Position numbers and translations under genes: made by a program | The notes under the pieces: generated by a model | Databases searched by the model: none | Seen by the model: the letters and a program-made list of their open reading frames with translations, nothing else | What the model was told of the DNA's origin: nothing | In this document: in pieces, positions 8,460 to 16,883 of the stretch | Numbering within the stretch: position 1 is the first letter of the stretch | Layout of the letters: each line of letters begins with the position of its first letter | Origin: Streptomyces collinus | Lineage (GTDB): Bacteria > Actinomycetota > Actinomycetes > Streptomycetales > Streptomycetaceae | Length of the DNA: 64,000 nt | Assembly (NCBI RefSeq): GCF_031348265.1 | Contig: NZ_CP133771.1 | Coordinates: forward strand, 5,084,001-5,148,000 | Reading direction: 5' to 3'

Positions 8460-8945
8460 ATGTCCCGTGTGCAACTCGCCCTCCGTGTCCCGGATCTCGA
8501 CGCGTCCGTGGCCTTCTACAGCAAGCTGTTCGGCACCGGGCCCGCAAAGCTCCGCGACGGCTACGCCAACTTCGCCATCGCTGAGCCGCCGTTGAAGCTC
8601 GTCCTCATCGAAGGCGCGGCGGGGGAAGCAACCCGCATGGACCATCTCGGCGTTGAGGTGGAGAACACCGAAGCCGTCCGGGCCGCGACGACCCGCCTGA
8701 GCGACGCCGGTCTGACCACCGACGTGGAAAGCGACACCACCTGTTGTTACGCCCTCCAGGACAAGGTCTGGGTCCGCGGCCCGGGTCGGGAACCCTGGGA
8801 GGTGTACGTGGTCAAGGCGGACGCGGACTCCCTGGCCAAGCAGCGGGGCAGTACGTGTTGCGACGACTCTGCCGACGGCTCCGCCGACGGCGATGCCGGG
8901 GAGCCGGCCGTCGCGGGCGGCTGCTGCTCGCCGACTTCGGCGTAG
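8460..8945 (+). CDS. CadI/ArsI-family heavy-metal resistance metalloenzyme
   Basis: 161 residues, a VOC-fold protein closely resembling mycobacterial CadI and the ArsI C-As lyases. The opening MSRVQLALRVPDLDASVAFY, H62 (MDHLGVEV), the vicinal C95-C96 (TTCCYA) and E114 (EPWEVYVV) match the metal and trivalent organoarsenical sites. Position 5 is Gln, as in CadI, where ArsI has His. The C-terminus adds two more cysteine pairs (C133-C134, C155-C156). The role is demethylation of organoarsenicals or metal binding. The ATG at 8460 follows AAGAGGAG. Confidence 0.9.
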   Translation: MSRVQLALRVPDLDASVAFYSKLFGTGPAKLRDGYANFAIAEPPLKLVLIEGAAGEATRMDHLGVEVENTEAVRAATTRLSDAGLTTDVESDTTCCYALQDKVWVRGPGREPWEVYVVKADADSLAKQRGSTCCDDSADGSADGDAGEPAVAGGCCSPTSA

Positions 8946-8979
8946 CACCGCGACGCGTAGCGCTCCGGAAGCGGGCCCC

Positions 8980-9054
8980 GGCCGCCCGACGGCCCCTTGC
9001 CGGGCACGAAAGAGGGCGAGGTCCGAAGACCTCGCCCGAGCATCACGAAACCCC
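8980..9054. repeat. 75-bp dispersed repeat, left copy, with terminator hairpin
   Basis: About 85% identical by eye to 23319-23392. It contains a perfect 10-bp hairpin (9014-9023 with 9028-9037, CGAA loop) that would end transcription of the CadI-like gene. In both copies a minus-strand stop codon follows the CGAAACCCC end within a few bases, so it looks like a convergent-gene terminator module. The pair brackets 14.3 kb of accessory DNA. Confidence 0.7.
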
Positions 9055-9056
9055 GG

Positions 9057-9360
9057 TCACCGAGGCGGCTTGACCAGGAAGGTGGTGTTGGGATCGATGG
9101 TCCGTCGTAGCGGCGGGATGGACGTCCAGCTCAACGAGGTCACGATGCAGGGATGGACCCAGTGCGTGATGAGGTTCGCACCTCGATCGCGGTGATCCGT
9201 GGCTCGGCGGTGCCTTGCCAACGCCTTGCCGACGTGACGTCTTCGCGCCATTGGATGTCAGCTGTCCGGCCGTGTTCATCCAGCTGTGCCAGGTCTTGCG
9301 GGAACCGCTGCGCCTCCGACAGATCGGGGATGTTTCCGATCTTGGCGGGGTCTCGATGAG
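9057..9360 (-). pseudogene. Possible decayed minus-strand gene fragment
   Basis: Protein-like stretches in different minus-strand frames follow one another here. One frame reads IGNIPDLSEAQRFPQDLAQL; another ends LRRTIDPNTTFLVKPPR at 9057, right against the terminator repeat. No intact start or domain is seen and I do not recognise the family. A frameshifted remnant is the simplest reading; plain noncoding DNA is possible. The remainder to 9565 holds no gene. Confidence 0.25.
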
Positions 9361-9445
9361 CCGTAGCCGGCGTCGTGGGCCATGGCTCAGTGGGTCGCGA
9401 AATGGCTTCCTTGGCCGGGGCTCAGTGAGCCGGAGAGTGCCTGCA

Positions 9446-9486
9446 GTGGCCCGCACCCGGACGGAGGCTGGTCGGGTGCGGGCCAC
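9446..9486. terminator. Hairpin terminator of the HAD gene
   Basis: A perfect 14-bp stem (9446-9459 with 9473-9486) and 13-nt loop lie 80 bp downstream of the minus-strand HAD gene stop. Confidence 0.7.
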
Positions 9487-9565
9487 CGCATGCCAGTGAT
9501 CTCTGAGCCTGGAGGGCGTGAGGCCGCCTCGCGGTTGGTCGGTGATGGTGTGGTGGCCTCTCCCG

Positions 9566-10246
9566 TCACGGGCGGGGCAGGCCGAAGAGGACGGGGAGGT
9601 CGGCGATGTCGGTGATCCGCTCGTAGCCGAGCCAGTGCTCGTCGTGCTCGAAGCCGCGGTCGACGTACACCTTGTTCTTGATGCCCATGACGGCCGCGGA
9701 GCGGTGGTCGTACATCGGGCTCGCGGAGACGTGCACGAGCTCGTCGGGCGTGACACCGAGCTTGTCGAACAGGTACTCGAAGGCCTGGAGCCGTGGCTTG
9801 TAGACGCCCATCTCCTCGGCGCTGATGACGACCTCGAACGGGGCCTTGAGGTTCTCCGCGAGGCGCACGGCGTGAGCGGTGTCGCTGTTCGTGATGATGA
9901 CCAGCGGGACCTCCTCGGCCAGGCGGTTCAGCGCCTCGGTGACGCCGGGGTACGGGCCCCAGGTGGGGATGCGGTCGTACACCGCCCGCGCCTCGTCCTC
10001 GCGGTACTCGAGGCCGACGCTGAGCGAGGCGCGCTCCATGGAACGCGCGACGACCCGGTGGAACGGCTGGTACGCGCCGGTGCACTCGTCGATCCGGTAC
10101 GCCTTGCAGATCCGCAGGTACTCATCGGCGACCTCGGCCGGCAGCCGGTCGCCCAGGACCTCACGCATCGTGTCGTTGATGCTGAACTTGATCAGCGTCC
10201 CGTTCATGTCGAACGTCACGAACTTCGGCTTGTTTTCGAATCTCAC
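9566..10246 (-). CDS. HAD-superfamily hydrolase, haloacid-dehalogenase type II-like
   Basis: 226 residues. Motif I is D13-M-N15-G-T, with the nucleophile D13 present but the second Asp of phosphatases replaced by Asn. L-2-haloacid dehalogenases also lack that Asp (D-x-Y-G-T). Motif II is T119-N-S121, motif III includes K150, and D180 sits in ASPMYDHRSA where type II dehalogenases have their late Asp. It is therefore more likely a dehalogenase-type than a phosphatase-type HAD; the substrate is unknown. The GTG at 10246 follows GGAGGAATT. It is divergent from the RidA operon over a shared operator. Confidence 0.82.
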   Translation of the reverse strand: MRFENKPKFVTFDMNGTLIKFSINDTMREVLGDRLPAEVADEYLRICKAYRIDECTGAYQPFHRVVARSMERASLSVGLEYREDEARAVYDRIPTWGPYPGVTEALNRLAEEVPLVIITNSDTAHAVRLAENLKAPFEVVISAEEMGVYKPRLQAFEYLFDKLGVTPDELVHVSASPMYDHRSAAVMGIKNKVYVDRGFEHDEHWLGYERITDIADLPVLFGLPRP

Positions 10247-10299
10247 AATTCCTCCAGTTGCCGATCAGTGGGCAGCCGCCCGGTTGGTGATTGCCGAGG

Positions 10300-10360
10300 A
10301 CCATACCCCCGTATCTGTGAACTGACAACTGTTGACAGTTTTCAGGCGGCCTCCTACCGT
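10300..10360. promoter_or_regulatory. Divergent promoter pair with GntR-type operator AACTGT-TG-ACAGTT
   Basis: Plus strand: TTGACA (10332-10337), 17 bp, TACCGT (10355-10360), driving ridA. Minus strand: TTGTCA (10328-10323), 17 bp, TATGGT (10305-10300), driving the HAD gene. The perfect inverted repeat AACTGT-TG-ACAGTT (10327-10340) overlaps both -35 boxes. The same 12-bp core recurs at 15419-15430 in the same place relative to another promoter. The likely binder is the FCD-type GntR protein at 12953. Confidence 0.75.
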
Positions 10361-10410
10361 CACGTCATCGAACCGCCTCACACAGGCGCCCCGGACGCAC
10401 AGGAGGACCA

Positions 10411-10887
10411 GTGGAAACCAGCACGCCATCCGGTACGGCCAGGGAGCGCCTCGATGCCCTCGGCTACGCGCTTCCCGGCGTCGGCGTCGACGCGGCCTAC
10501 GTGAACCACCGGCAGGTCGGTTCCAGCGTCTACGTGTCCGGGCAACTGCCGTACAAGGACGGTGCGCTGCTGGGGCAGGGCATCGTCGGCCGGGACGTCG
10601 AGGTGGAGGCGGCGCGGGATCTGGCGCGCCATGCGGTGTTGAACTGCCTGGCCGTCGCCGCGGAGGCGGTGGGCGGCCTGGACCGGGTCCGGATCGTGCA
10701 GATGCTGGTTTTCGTCGCGAGCACACCGGAGTTCGGAGAGCAGTCACGTGTCGCCAATGCGGCGAGTGACCTGCTCTTCGAGGTGCTCGGCGAGAACGGG
10801 CGGCATGCCCGTACCGCGATCGGTGTCGCCGGACTTCCGCGCAACAGCCCTGTCGAGATCCAGATGGTCTGCACGACGGTGTCGTGA
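10411..10887 (+). CDS. RidA-family (YjgF/UK114) protein
   Basis: 158 residues, longer than the roughly 130 of classical RidA and typical of the Rid-like subfamilies. The fold signatures SSVYVSGQLPYKDG and VRIVQMLVFVAS are present. R134 in ARTAIGVAGLP aligns with the catalytic Arg that positions the imine or carboxylate substrate. RidA proteins hydrolyse reactive enamine/imine products of PLP and flavin amine-oxidising enzymes, which fits the PLP enzyme and FAD oxidases in this cluster. The GTG at 10411 follows AGGAGG; the gene probably leads the 10.4-12.9 kb operon. Confidence 0.88.
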   Translation: METSTPSGTARERLDALGYALPGVGVDAAYVNHRQVGSSVYVSGQLPYKDGALLGQGIVGRDVEVEAARDLARHAVLNCLAVAAEAVGGLDRVRIVQMLVFVASTPEFGEQSRVANAASDLLFEVLGENGRHARTAIGVAGLPRNSPVEIQMVCTTVS

Positions 10888-10938
10888 CGCGCGCCATCCC
10901 TCCATTTTCCGACCGTCAGTCCAAGGAGTGAGTGCAGC

Positions 10939-12045
10939 GTGCACCGGCTTCAACGAGCACTCGACGCGCTGGTCGAGCGGGTGGACACCCCCGCGCCCAT
11001 CGTGTTGATCGACGTCATGCAGCGGAACATCGACCGGATGCAGGACTTCGCCGTCCAGCACGGCCTTCAGGTCAGGCCTCACGTCAAGACGCACAAGTGC
11101 GTGGAGATCGGCAGGCTCCAGATCGAGGCGGGGGCCGTCGGGATCACCGCGGGCAACGTCGGTGAGGCGGAGGTCTTCGCCGAGGCCGGCTTCGACGACA
11201 TCTTCCTCGCCTATCCCGTCTGGGCCGCCGGAACCAAGGGCGAGCGGATCCGTGAGCTCGCCACCACCACCCGGCTGCGGGTGGGCGCCGACAACGTCGC
11301 CGCCATCGATGCCCTGGCCGACGCCATGGGGGGCGAGCCGGAACGGCTGGAGATCGTGGTGGAGGTCGACTGTGGAGCCGGCCGTTCGGGTGCGCCGCCC
11401 GAGGCCGCGGGTGATCTCGCCCTCGCCGCCCGGAAACGCGGGCTGGTGCCCGTGGGCGTCTACACCTACCCCGGGCACGGCAGCTCCGGCCCGGACATTC
11501 GCGAGCTCGCCGCGCGGGACCAGGAGGTCGCGCTCGCCGCAGCGGTGCGAAGCTTCGCCGGCGTCGGGGTGAGCGCCGAGGTGGTCAGCGCGGGCTCCAC
11601 GCCCACGGTCGCGTTCTCCACCAGCGGTCTGATCACTGAGGTCCGTCCGGGCGAGTACGTCTTCTGCGACATGGACAACACCCGGCTCGGCGCCTGTGAC
11701 GAGGACCAGATCGCGCTGTTCGTCGCGGCCACGGTGGTCAGCGACCGGGTTCCGGGCCAGGTCATCCTCGACGTCGGCACCAAGGCCCTTGGCCGGGACG
11801 GGAACCCGCAGAAGGGGTACGGCCAGATCGGCGGCATGAAGGCCGTGCTGTCCAAGCTCAACGAGTACCACGGCTTTCTCGCCGTGCCCCCCGAGGAGCC
11901 GCGGCCCGGCGTCGGAACCGTCCTCCCGATGGTGCCCAACCACGTGTGCCCGATCGTGAACAACTTCGAGGAACTGATCGTGACCGACTCGCAGGGCACG
12001 ACGCTGCGATGGTGGCCGGTCGCGGCCCGGGGACGCCTCAGCTGA
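10939..12045 (+). CDS. D-threonine aldolase / D-serine dehydratase-like PLP enzyme (DSD1 family)
   Basis: 368 residues: an alanine-racemase-type N-terminal barrel with the PLP lysine K50 in RPHVKTHKCVE, then a C-terminal beta domain. The metal site H335-V-C337 lies in PNHVCPIVNN, where DSD1-type enzymes bind Zn or a divalent cation. Family members cleave or dehydrate beta-hydroxy D-amino acids (D-threonine, D-3-hydroxyaspartate, D-serine). The GTG at 10939 follows AAGGAG. It lies between ridA and an SDR gene, consistent with an operon handling a beta-hydroxy amino acid and its imine products; the exact substrate is not decidable here. Confidence 0.85.
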   Translation: MHRLQRALDALVERVDTPAPIVLIDVMQRNIDRMQDFAVQHGLQVRPHVKTHKCVEIGRLQIEAGAVGITAGNVGEAEVFAEAGFDDIFLAYPVWAAGTKGERIRELATTTRLRVGADNVAAIDALADAMGGEPERLEIVVEVDCGAGRSGAPPEAAGDLALAARKRGLVPVGVYTYPGHGSSGPDIRELAARDQEVALAAAVRSFAGVGVSAEVVSAGSTPTVAFSTSGLITEVRPGEYVFCDMDNTRLGACDEDQIALFVAATVVSDRVPGQVILDVGTKALGRDGNPQKGYGQIGGMKAVLSKLNEYHGFLAVPPEEPRPGVGTVLPMVPNHVCPIVNNFEELIVTDSQGTTLRWWPVAARGRLS

Positions 12046-12116
12046 GCGGCCTCGAACCACTGCTCTCCCACCACTGCCTCCACCCCCTTGCCCGACCCAG
12101 GAAAGAGTGACTGAAC

Positions 12117-12851
12117 ATGAGACTCGACAAGCTCACGGCGCTGGTGACCGGAGCCAGTAGCGGCATCGGGGAGGCGGTGAGTTCCCACTTCCGTCGCGAG
12201 GGCGCACGGCTGCTCCTCACCGGCCGCAGGCAGGAGCTGGACACCGCCGGGCCCGACGACGTGTACGTCCCCGGTGACCTCAACGACGAGTCGTTCGTGG
12301 CGAGCCTGGCTGAGCGAGCCGCCGAGTCGGTGGGGAGCGTCGACGTCGTCGTCCTCAACCACGGTCTCCAGGTCAGCGGCCCGCTCACCGATATGGCGTA
12401 CGAGGACGCGAAGAACGTGCTGCACAGCAACCTGCTCAGCGCGTTCCTGGTGATGAAGCACTTCGCGCCGCTCATGCCCGAGGCGGGCGGGTCGTTCGTC
12501 TGCGTCGGCTCACGGCTGGGCATGGTGGGCAAGGCCGACGAAGTGCTGTACTCGGCTGCCAAGGGCGGGCTGATCATGCTGGCCAAGGGCGCGGCCGTCG
12601 AGTGGGCTCGGCGCAACATCCGCGTGAACGTCGTCGCGCCGGGCCTGACCGTCACGCCCGTCATCGAGGCGTCGTTCCAGCGCCGGCCCGACCCCGACGC
12701 GTACCGCCGCGAGCGCGAGGCCCAGATACCGCTCCAGCGCCTCGCGACACCCCAGGAGATAGCGGACGCGGTCCTGTTCCTCGCCTCGCCGGAGTCGTCC
12801 TACATCACCGGAGCGGTTCTTCCGGTGGACGGCGGCTACACCGCCTTCTGA
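12117..12851 (+). CDS. SDR-family oxidoreductase
   Basis: 244 residues. The NAD(P)-binding TGASSGIGE is at residues 11-19, NHG follows at 81-83, and the catalytic residues are S132, Y145 and K149 (YSAAK). The C-terminal segment ITGAVLPVDGGYTAF is the classical SDR ending. It is the third gene of the ridA operon and probably oxidises or reduces a hydroxy/keto intermediate of the same pathway. Cofactor preference and substrate are not evident. Confidence 0.88.
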   Translation: MRLDKLTALVTGASSGIGEAVSSHFRREGARLLLTGRRQELDTAGPDDVYVPGDLNDESFVASLAERAAESVGSVDVVVLNHGLQVSGPLTDMAYEDAKNVLHSNLLSAFLVMKHFAPLMPEAGGSFVCVGSRLGMVGKADEVLYSAAKGGLIMLAKGAAVEWARRNIRVNVVAPGLTVTPVIEASFQRRPDPDAYRREREAQIPLQRLATPQEIADAVLFLASPESSYITGAVLPVDGGYTAF

Positions 12852-12952
12852 CTCACCTCACGTGTACGACTGAAGGAAAGGCGCACCAGGATCCGGGAGC
12901 GGACGTGTGGGGCCTGTGGCATGCCTCAGGCTCCTGGCAGTCGGCGAGTACG

Positions 12953-13666
12953 TCAGCCCGCAGGCGGCGCCGGCTTCTCCTCGCTGTCCCGGCTGGTCAA
13001 GGTCGCCACCGCGTCGTCGAAGTGCTTCCTCAGGGCTGCGAGGGCGCCCGCGGTGTCGCCGTCCCGGATCAGCTCGCTGATCTTGCGGTGATTGACTTCG
13101 TCCGGGCTCTGGACCTTGTGATGGTGCCGGGCCTCCTCAGTGGTGAGGGCGCCCATGCACAGGCGGGTCTCGGAGATCACCGTGCTGAACATGCGCTGGA
13201 GCCGCTGGCTGCCGGAGGCCGCGACCAGGATGGTGTGGAACTCCAAGTCGTACTCCCGGGCGGTTTGCCAGTCGCCGGCCGCTTCGGCGGCGGCCTCGGC
13301 CCTGACGTTCCTGTCCAGCTCCTTGAAGGTCTCCTCCGACTTGCCGGAGGCGATGATGGACTGGACCGCCGCGGACTCCAGCGCCGTACGCGCCAGGTAG
13401 ATGTCGGCGATGTCTTCCTTGGTGAGCAACGGGACGGAGACCCTCCGGTGAGGCTCGCCGCGCAGCAGCCCCTCCTGGATCAGCCGCTGGATCGCCTCAC
13501 GGATCGGCCCACGGCTCACCCCGAAGCTCGTGGCCAGTTCCACCTCGCTGAGCTGTGTGCCGGCGGCGAGGGTCCCGTTGATGATGTCCTCCCGCAGGCG
13601 GTCGAGCACCATCGAGGCGAACGTCTCGCGAGGCAGGCGGACGGGCCTTGCAGACTCTGGACTCAC
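12953..13666 (-). CDS. GntR-family regulator, FadR/FCD subfamily
   Basis: 237 residues from the GTG at 13666. An N-terminal winged helix (residues about 15-80; VELATSFGVSRGPIREAIQR) is followed by an FCD ligand domain (YDLEFHTILVAASGSQRL, then HHHKVQSPDEVNHRKISELI) whose His/Asp residues usually bind a metal and a carboxylate effector. It is central in the catabolic cluster and the best candidate for binding the AACTGTTGACAG sites at 10327 and 15419. The in-frame ORF extends about 80 codons upstream but that part does not look like protein. Confidence 0.9.
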   Translation of the reverse strand: MSPESARPVRLPRETFASMVLDRLREDIINGTLAAGTQLSEVELATSFGVSRGPIREAIQRLIQEGLLRGEPHRRVSVPLLTKEDIADIYLARTALESAAVQSIIASGKSEETFKELDRNVRAEAAAEAAGDWQTAREYDLEFHTILVAASGSQRLQRMFSTVISETRLCMGALTTEEARHHHKVQSPDEVNHRKISELIRDGDTAGALAALRKHFDDAVATLTSRDSEEKPAPPAG

Positions 13667-13916
13667 AGGGCTTCCCTCTCGTCGATCACGGTCCGTGGCG
13701 CAGCGCCCTGAACGCTCGCAGCTGTCCCCTCGGCCTCCGTGCGGGAGGCCAGGGGGTGGACGGTGTCTGCGTGCTTGCGTCGGCTCTTCTTCACATCCAG
13801 GCCCGGTCCGATCATGGTAAGGGCGAGGAGGATGAGGCACTCCGGGGCGGTGGATGCCGACCCGGGTTCTCCGCTGCTTGCGGGACTGGGCCTCCAGGAT
13901 CCTCGCCATTCCTCGC

Positions 13917-15194
13917 TTACTTCACAAGGTCCTTGAACTTGTAGTAGGCACCTGCGAAGGGCAGGAACCACGGCGGGCCGAAGTGGCCGGGGATCCGAGG
14001 GAAGGACAGGTCGCGCCAGGGGTTGGCGGCCGCCGCCCCGTTCATGTACTCCGCCATCTGCTTGCCCATGTAGGTGGCCATCTGGACGCCGTGTCCGGAG
14101 TAGCCGACCGAGTAGAACAGCCCGTCCTGCTCGCCGGCGTGCACCATCCGGTCCATGCTCATGTCGACCAGGCCGCCCCAGCAGTAGTCGACGCGCGCGT
14201 TCGTGAGCTGCGGGAAGACCTCGGTCATCGCCTTGTGAAGGATACGGCCACTCTTCGCGTCCGACTGCGGGCCGGCCATGGCGAACCGGGCGCGGCCACC
14301 GAAGAGCAACCGGTGGTCGGGGGTGATCCGGAAGTAGTTCAGGAGGTTCATGGACGTCGACGCCATCCGCCGGGTCGGCAGGATCTGGTCGCAGAGGTCC
14401 TTGCCCAGGGGTTCGGTCACGATGATGAAACTGCCGACGGGCGCGATCCTGACCTGGAGCCAGCGGAACGGCCGGCCGGTGTAGCCGCTGGTGGCGACGA
14501 GCACCTGGTCGGCCCGGACGGTCCCGCGCGCGGTGACCACCTCGTGCTTGGTGCCGCCCAGCCGCCGGACCTGCTCGACCGGTGCCCTCTCGTGGATCTG
14601 TGCGCCGGCCCGCGCCGCGGCCTCGCCCAGACCGCGGGTGTACTTGCCGACGTGCAGTCCGGCGCTCTTGGTGTCGACCATCGCGCCGTGGAAGAGGTCG
14701 GAGCCGATCTCCGCGTGGAGGTCGCTCCTGGACACCAGACGTGTCTCGTCGAGCCCCATCCGGTCGTAGACCTCGTGGGTCTTGCGCAGGCCGTCGAAGT
14801 GAGCCGGCTTGGAGGCCAGGACCAGCTTGCCCGGACGGGAGAAGTCGCAGTCGATTCCTTCTTCGGTGATCAGCTTCTCGATGGTGTCGACCGCGTCGTG
14901 GTAGGTCTCCAGGTACCGTCTCGCGGTCGCGAAGCCGTACCGGGCGACCGCGTCGCGGATGCCGATCGACAGTCCCGTGGTGGCCATGCCGCCGTTGCGG
15001 CCCGACGCACCGAAAGCCACGGTGTCCTTCTCCAGGACCGCGACCTTCGCTCCCTTGCGGGCGAGGTGCAGGGCCGCGGTCAGGCCGGTCAGACCGGCCC
15101 CGACCACCGCCACGTCCACATCGCCGCTCACCTCGGTCCGGGAACGGTCAGGGCCTTGCGGGGCGGTATCCAGCCAGTAGGGGGTGAACTTCAT
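13917..15194 (-). CDS. FAD-dependent amine oxidase-like protein (DAO fold)
   Basis: 425 residues from the ATG at 15194 (AGGAG upstream). The opening MKFTPYWLDTAPQGPDRS precedes the FAD motif VAVVGAGLTGLTAALHLARK, a GASGRNGGM flavin loop, and the C-terminal YSVGYSGHGVQMATYMGKQM typical of gamma-glutamylputrescine oxidase-like DAO proteins. It ends PWFLPFAGAYYKFKDLVK. Related enzymes oxidise secondary or primary amines to imine/aldehyde with H2O2 release. It is a close paralogue of the protein at 20098. Its own promoter carries the GntR-type site. Confidence 0.87.
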   Translation of the reverse strand: MKFTPYWLDTAPQGPDRSRTEVSGDVDVAVVGAGLTGLTAALHLARKGAKVAVLEKDTVAFGASGRNGGMATTGLSIGIRDAVARYGFATARRYLETYHDAVDTIEKLITEEGIDCDFSRPGKLVLASKPAHFDGLRKTHEVYDRMGLDETRLVSRSDLHAEIGSDLFHGAMVDTKSAGLHVGKYTRGLGEAAARAGAQIHERAPVEQVRRLGGTKHEVVTARGTVRADQVLVATSGYTGRPFRWLQVRIAPVGSFIIVTEPLGKDLCDQILPTRRMASTSMNLLNYFRITPDHRLLFGGRARFAMAGPQSDAKSGRILHKAMTEVFPQLTNARVDYCWGGLVDMSMDRMVHAGEQDGLFYSVGYSGHGVQMATYMGKQMAEYMNGAAAANPWRDLSFPRIPGHFGPPWFLPFAGAYYKFKDLVK

Positions 15195-15396
15195 CGGGGT
15201 TTCTCCTGTGGGACGGTCGGGGTGGCTGCTGCCCGTTGCCGGAATCTGACGCCGGACTGCTTGGCGGTGTACTCGGCGCGCGAACATCGCCTTCAGCGGC
15301 TCCGGCACGTCCGCATGCGGCCCTCGAAGGACACGTAGGTCGGCCTGAATCTCAAGTCGCTCATCGAAGAACCCTTCTCGGGGGTTGTTCGGCTCG

Positions 15397-15430
15397 ACCG
15401 TAGATGGCACTCTGTCGGCTGTCAACAGTT
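15397..15430 (-). promoter_or_regulatory. Promoter of the FAD oxidase gene with AACTGTTGACAG operator
   Basis: Read on the minus strand: TTGACA (15425-15420), 17 bp, TACGGT (15402-15397). The 12-bp AACTGTTGACAG (15430-15419) overlaps the -35 exactly as at 10327-10340, giving two promoters with the same spacing, core and overlap. The leader to the ATG at 15194 is about 195 nt. Confidence 0.75.
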
Positions 15431-15499
15431 AGCAGAAGGAGGGTAAGGGTGCCCTTCCTTCATGTGTCTGGCCCTTGAAGGCTCCACGGAATCCGCCCC

Positions 15500-15528
15500 T
15501 TGACTCCCTCAGAGCCTGGTGTCATTCT
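15500..15528 (+). promoter_or_regulatory. Candidate promoter of the ABC transporter operon
   Basis: TTGACT (15500-15505), 17 bp, CATTCT (15523-15528). It would leave a 5' leader of about 245 nt before the binding-protein ATG. No copy of the GntR-type operator is seen here. The rest of 15195-15779 shows no gene. Confidence 0.45.
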
Positions 15529-15779
15529 CTTGCCACTTTTACGCGAAGTTCTCTGAAATTTCGCTGGATGTGGTCTGAGCCCCCTTTTGTGCGGCGATCT
15601 CCGTTCTTCGGGTTCGGGGTCACGCCGACGCCGCCGGACGCATCTCCCAACGTGCACGGGCTCACCGTCACCCTCGGTGTGCAGCCCTCCTGCGCATCCC
15701 GGCCGAGACCCCTGACCGCCGGAAACCCCCGTGGCCCCGCACAGCTGGTCCTATGCGTCCCTAGATGAGGAGTAATGCC

Positions 15780-16883
15780 ATGACTGATCCCCAGATCGGC
15801 AGGAGAGCGCTGCTGCGCGGAGCAGGCGGCCTGGCCGCCCTCGCGGCCTTGCCCTCCCTCGCGGCCTGCGGCACCGGAACCAGCCGCGCCTCGGCCGGCG
15901 GTGGCAAGGGCGGCGGCAAGACGGTGGTCGTCCGCGACAGCGGCGGTTCCTACGGTGCGGCCCTGCAGAAGGCGGTCTACACGCCGTTCACCCAGGAGAC
16001 CGGCATCGGCGTCAAGGTGCTCAACCTGGACGACGCCCCGCTGCTGGCGCAGATCAAGCAGGGCCGCCCGCAGTGCGACCTCATCAACAACTCGATGATG
16101 TCTCACCTCAAGTACGTGCAGCAGGACGCCCTGGAGGCGCTGGACAAGGACCGGCTCAAGAGCCTGAAGAGCGCGAAGATCCCCGACAAGCAGATCACCG
16201 GCCATGCCATCGGCCACAGTTTCTACGGCCAGTGCATCGGGTACCGCACCGATGCCTTTGGCGGCCGCAAGCCCGAATCGTGGGCGGATTTCTGGGACAC
16301 CAGGGCGTTCGAGGGCGGCCGTTCGATGGTCAGCCCGGACGGCGACCTGCCCGAGCTGGAGTTCGCGCTGCTGGCCGACGGCGTCCCGATGGACAAGCTG
16401 TACCCGCTCGACGTGGACCGTGCCTTCAAGGTGCTGACCCGGCTGCGTTCCGACATCAAGAAGTTCTGGGACAGCGGCCCGCTCCCGGGTGTGCTGCTGA
16501 GCCGCCAGGAGGTGACGATGTCCACCGTCTGGGACGGCCGGCTCGCCGACCTGCAGAAGCAGGGCGTCCCGGTCGCAAGGCAGCTCAACGGCATGCGCCG
16601 CCAGTTCTCCGGCTACGCCATCCCCAAGGACGCGGCCAACGCGGACGGCGCCTACCGGCTCATGGACTTCGCCCTGCGCCCCGAGAGCCAGGCAGCCCTG
16701 GCCAAGGCGTTCCCGTCGAACCCGTCCTCCCCGCTGGCCTACTCCAAGCTCACCGAGGACCAGCGCAACGCACTCGCGGGTGCCCCGAAGTACTACGACA
16801 AGGGTTTCGACGCGGACGTCGACTGGTGGCTGAAGAACGAGACGGCCGTCACCAAGCGCTGGTTGGAGTGGGCTCGTGGCTGA
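15780..16883 (+). CDS. PotD-type extracellular solute-binding lipoprotein
   Basis: 367 residues. A Tat-like signal (G-R-R-A-L-L-R) is followed by a lipobox ending at C30 (LPSLAAC). The mature part (VVVRDSGGSYGAALQKAVYT, then FTQETGIGVKVLNLDDAP) matches family 1/8 spermidine/putrescine-type binding proteins. The ATG at 15780 is preferred over 15765 because GAGGAG lies at the right distance. It delivers substrate to the ATPase and two permeases that follow. The ligand is probably a polyamine or other small cationic/zwitterionic amine, by family and by the amine oxidases around it. Confidence 0.88.
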   Translation: MTDPQIGRRALLRGAGGLAALAALPSLAACGTGTSRASAGGGKGGGKTVVVRDSGGSYGAALQKAVYTPFTQETGIGVKVLNLDDAPLLAQIKQGRPQCDLINNSMMSHLKYVQQDALEALDKDRLKSLKSAKIPDKQITGHAIGHSFYGQCIGYRTDAFGGRKPESWADFWDTRAFEGGRSMVSPDGDLPELEFALLADGVPMDKLYPLDVDRAFKVLTRLRSDIKKFWDSGPLPGVLLSRQEVTMSTVWDGRLADLQKQGVPVARQLNGMRRQFSGYAIPKDAANADGAYRLMDFALRPESQAALAKAFPSNPSSPLAYSKLTEDQRNALAGAPKYYDKGFDADVDWWLKNETAVTKRWLEWARG

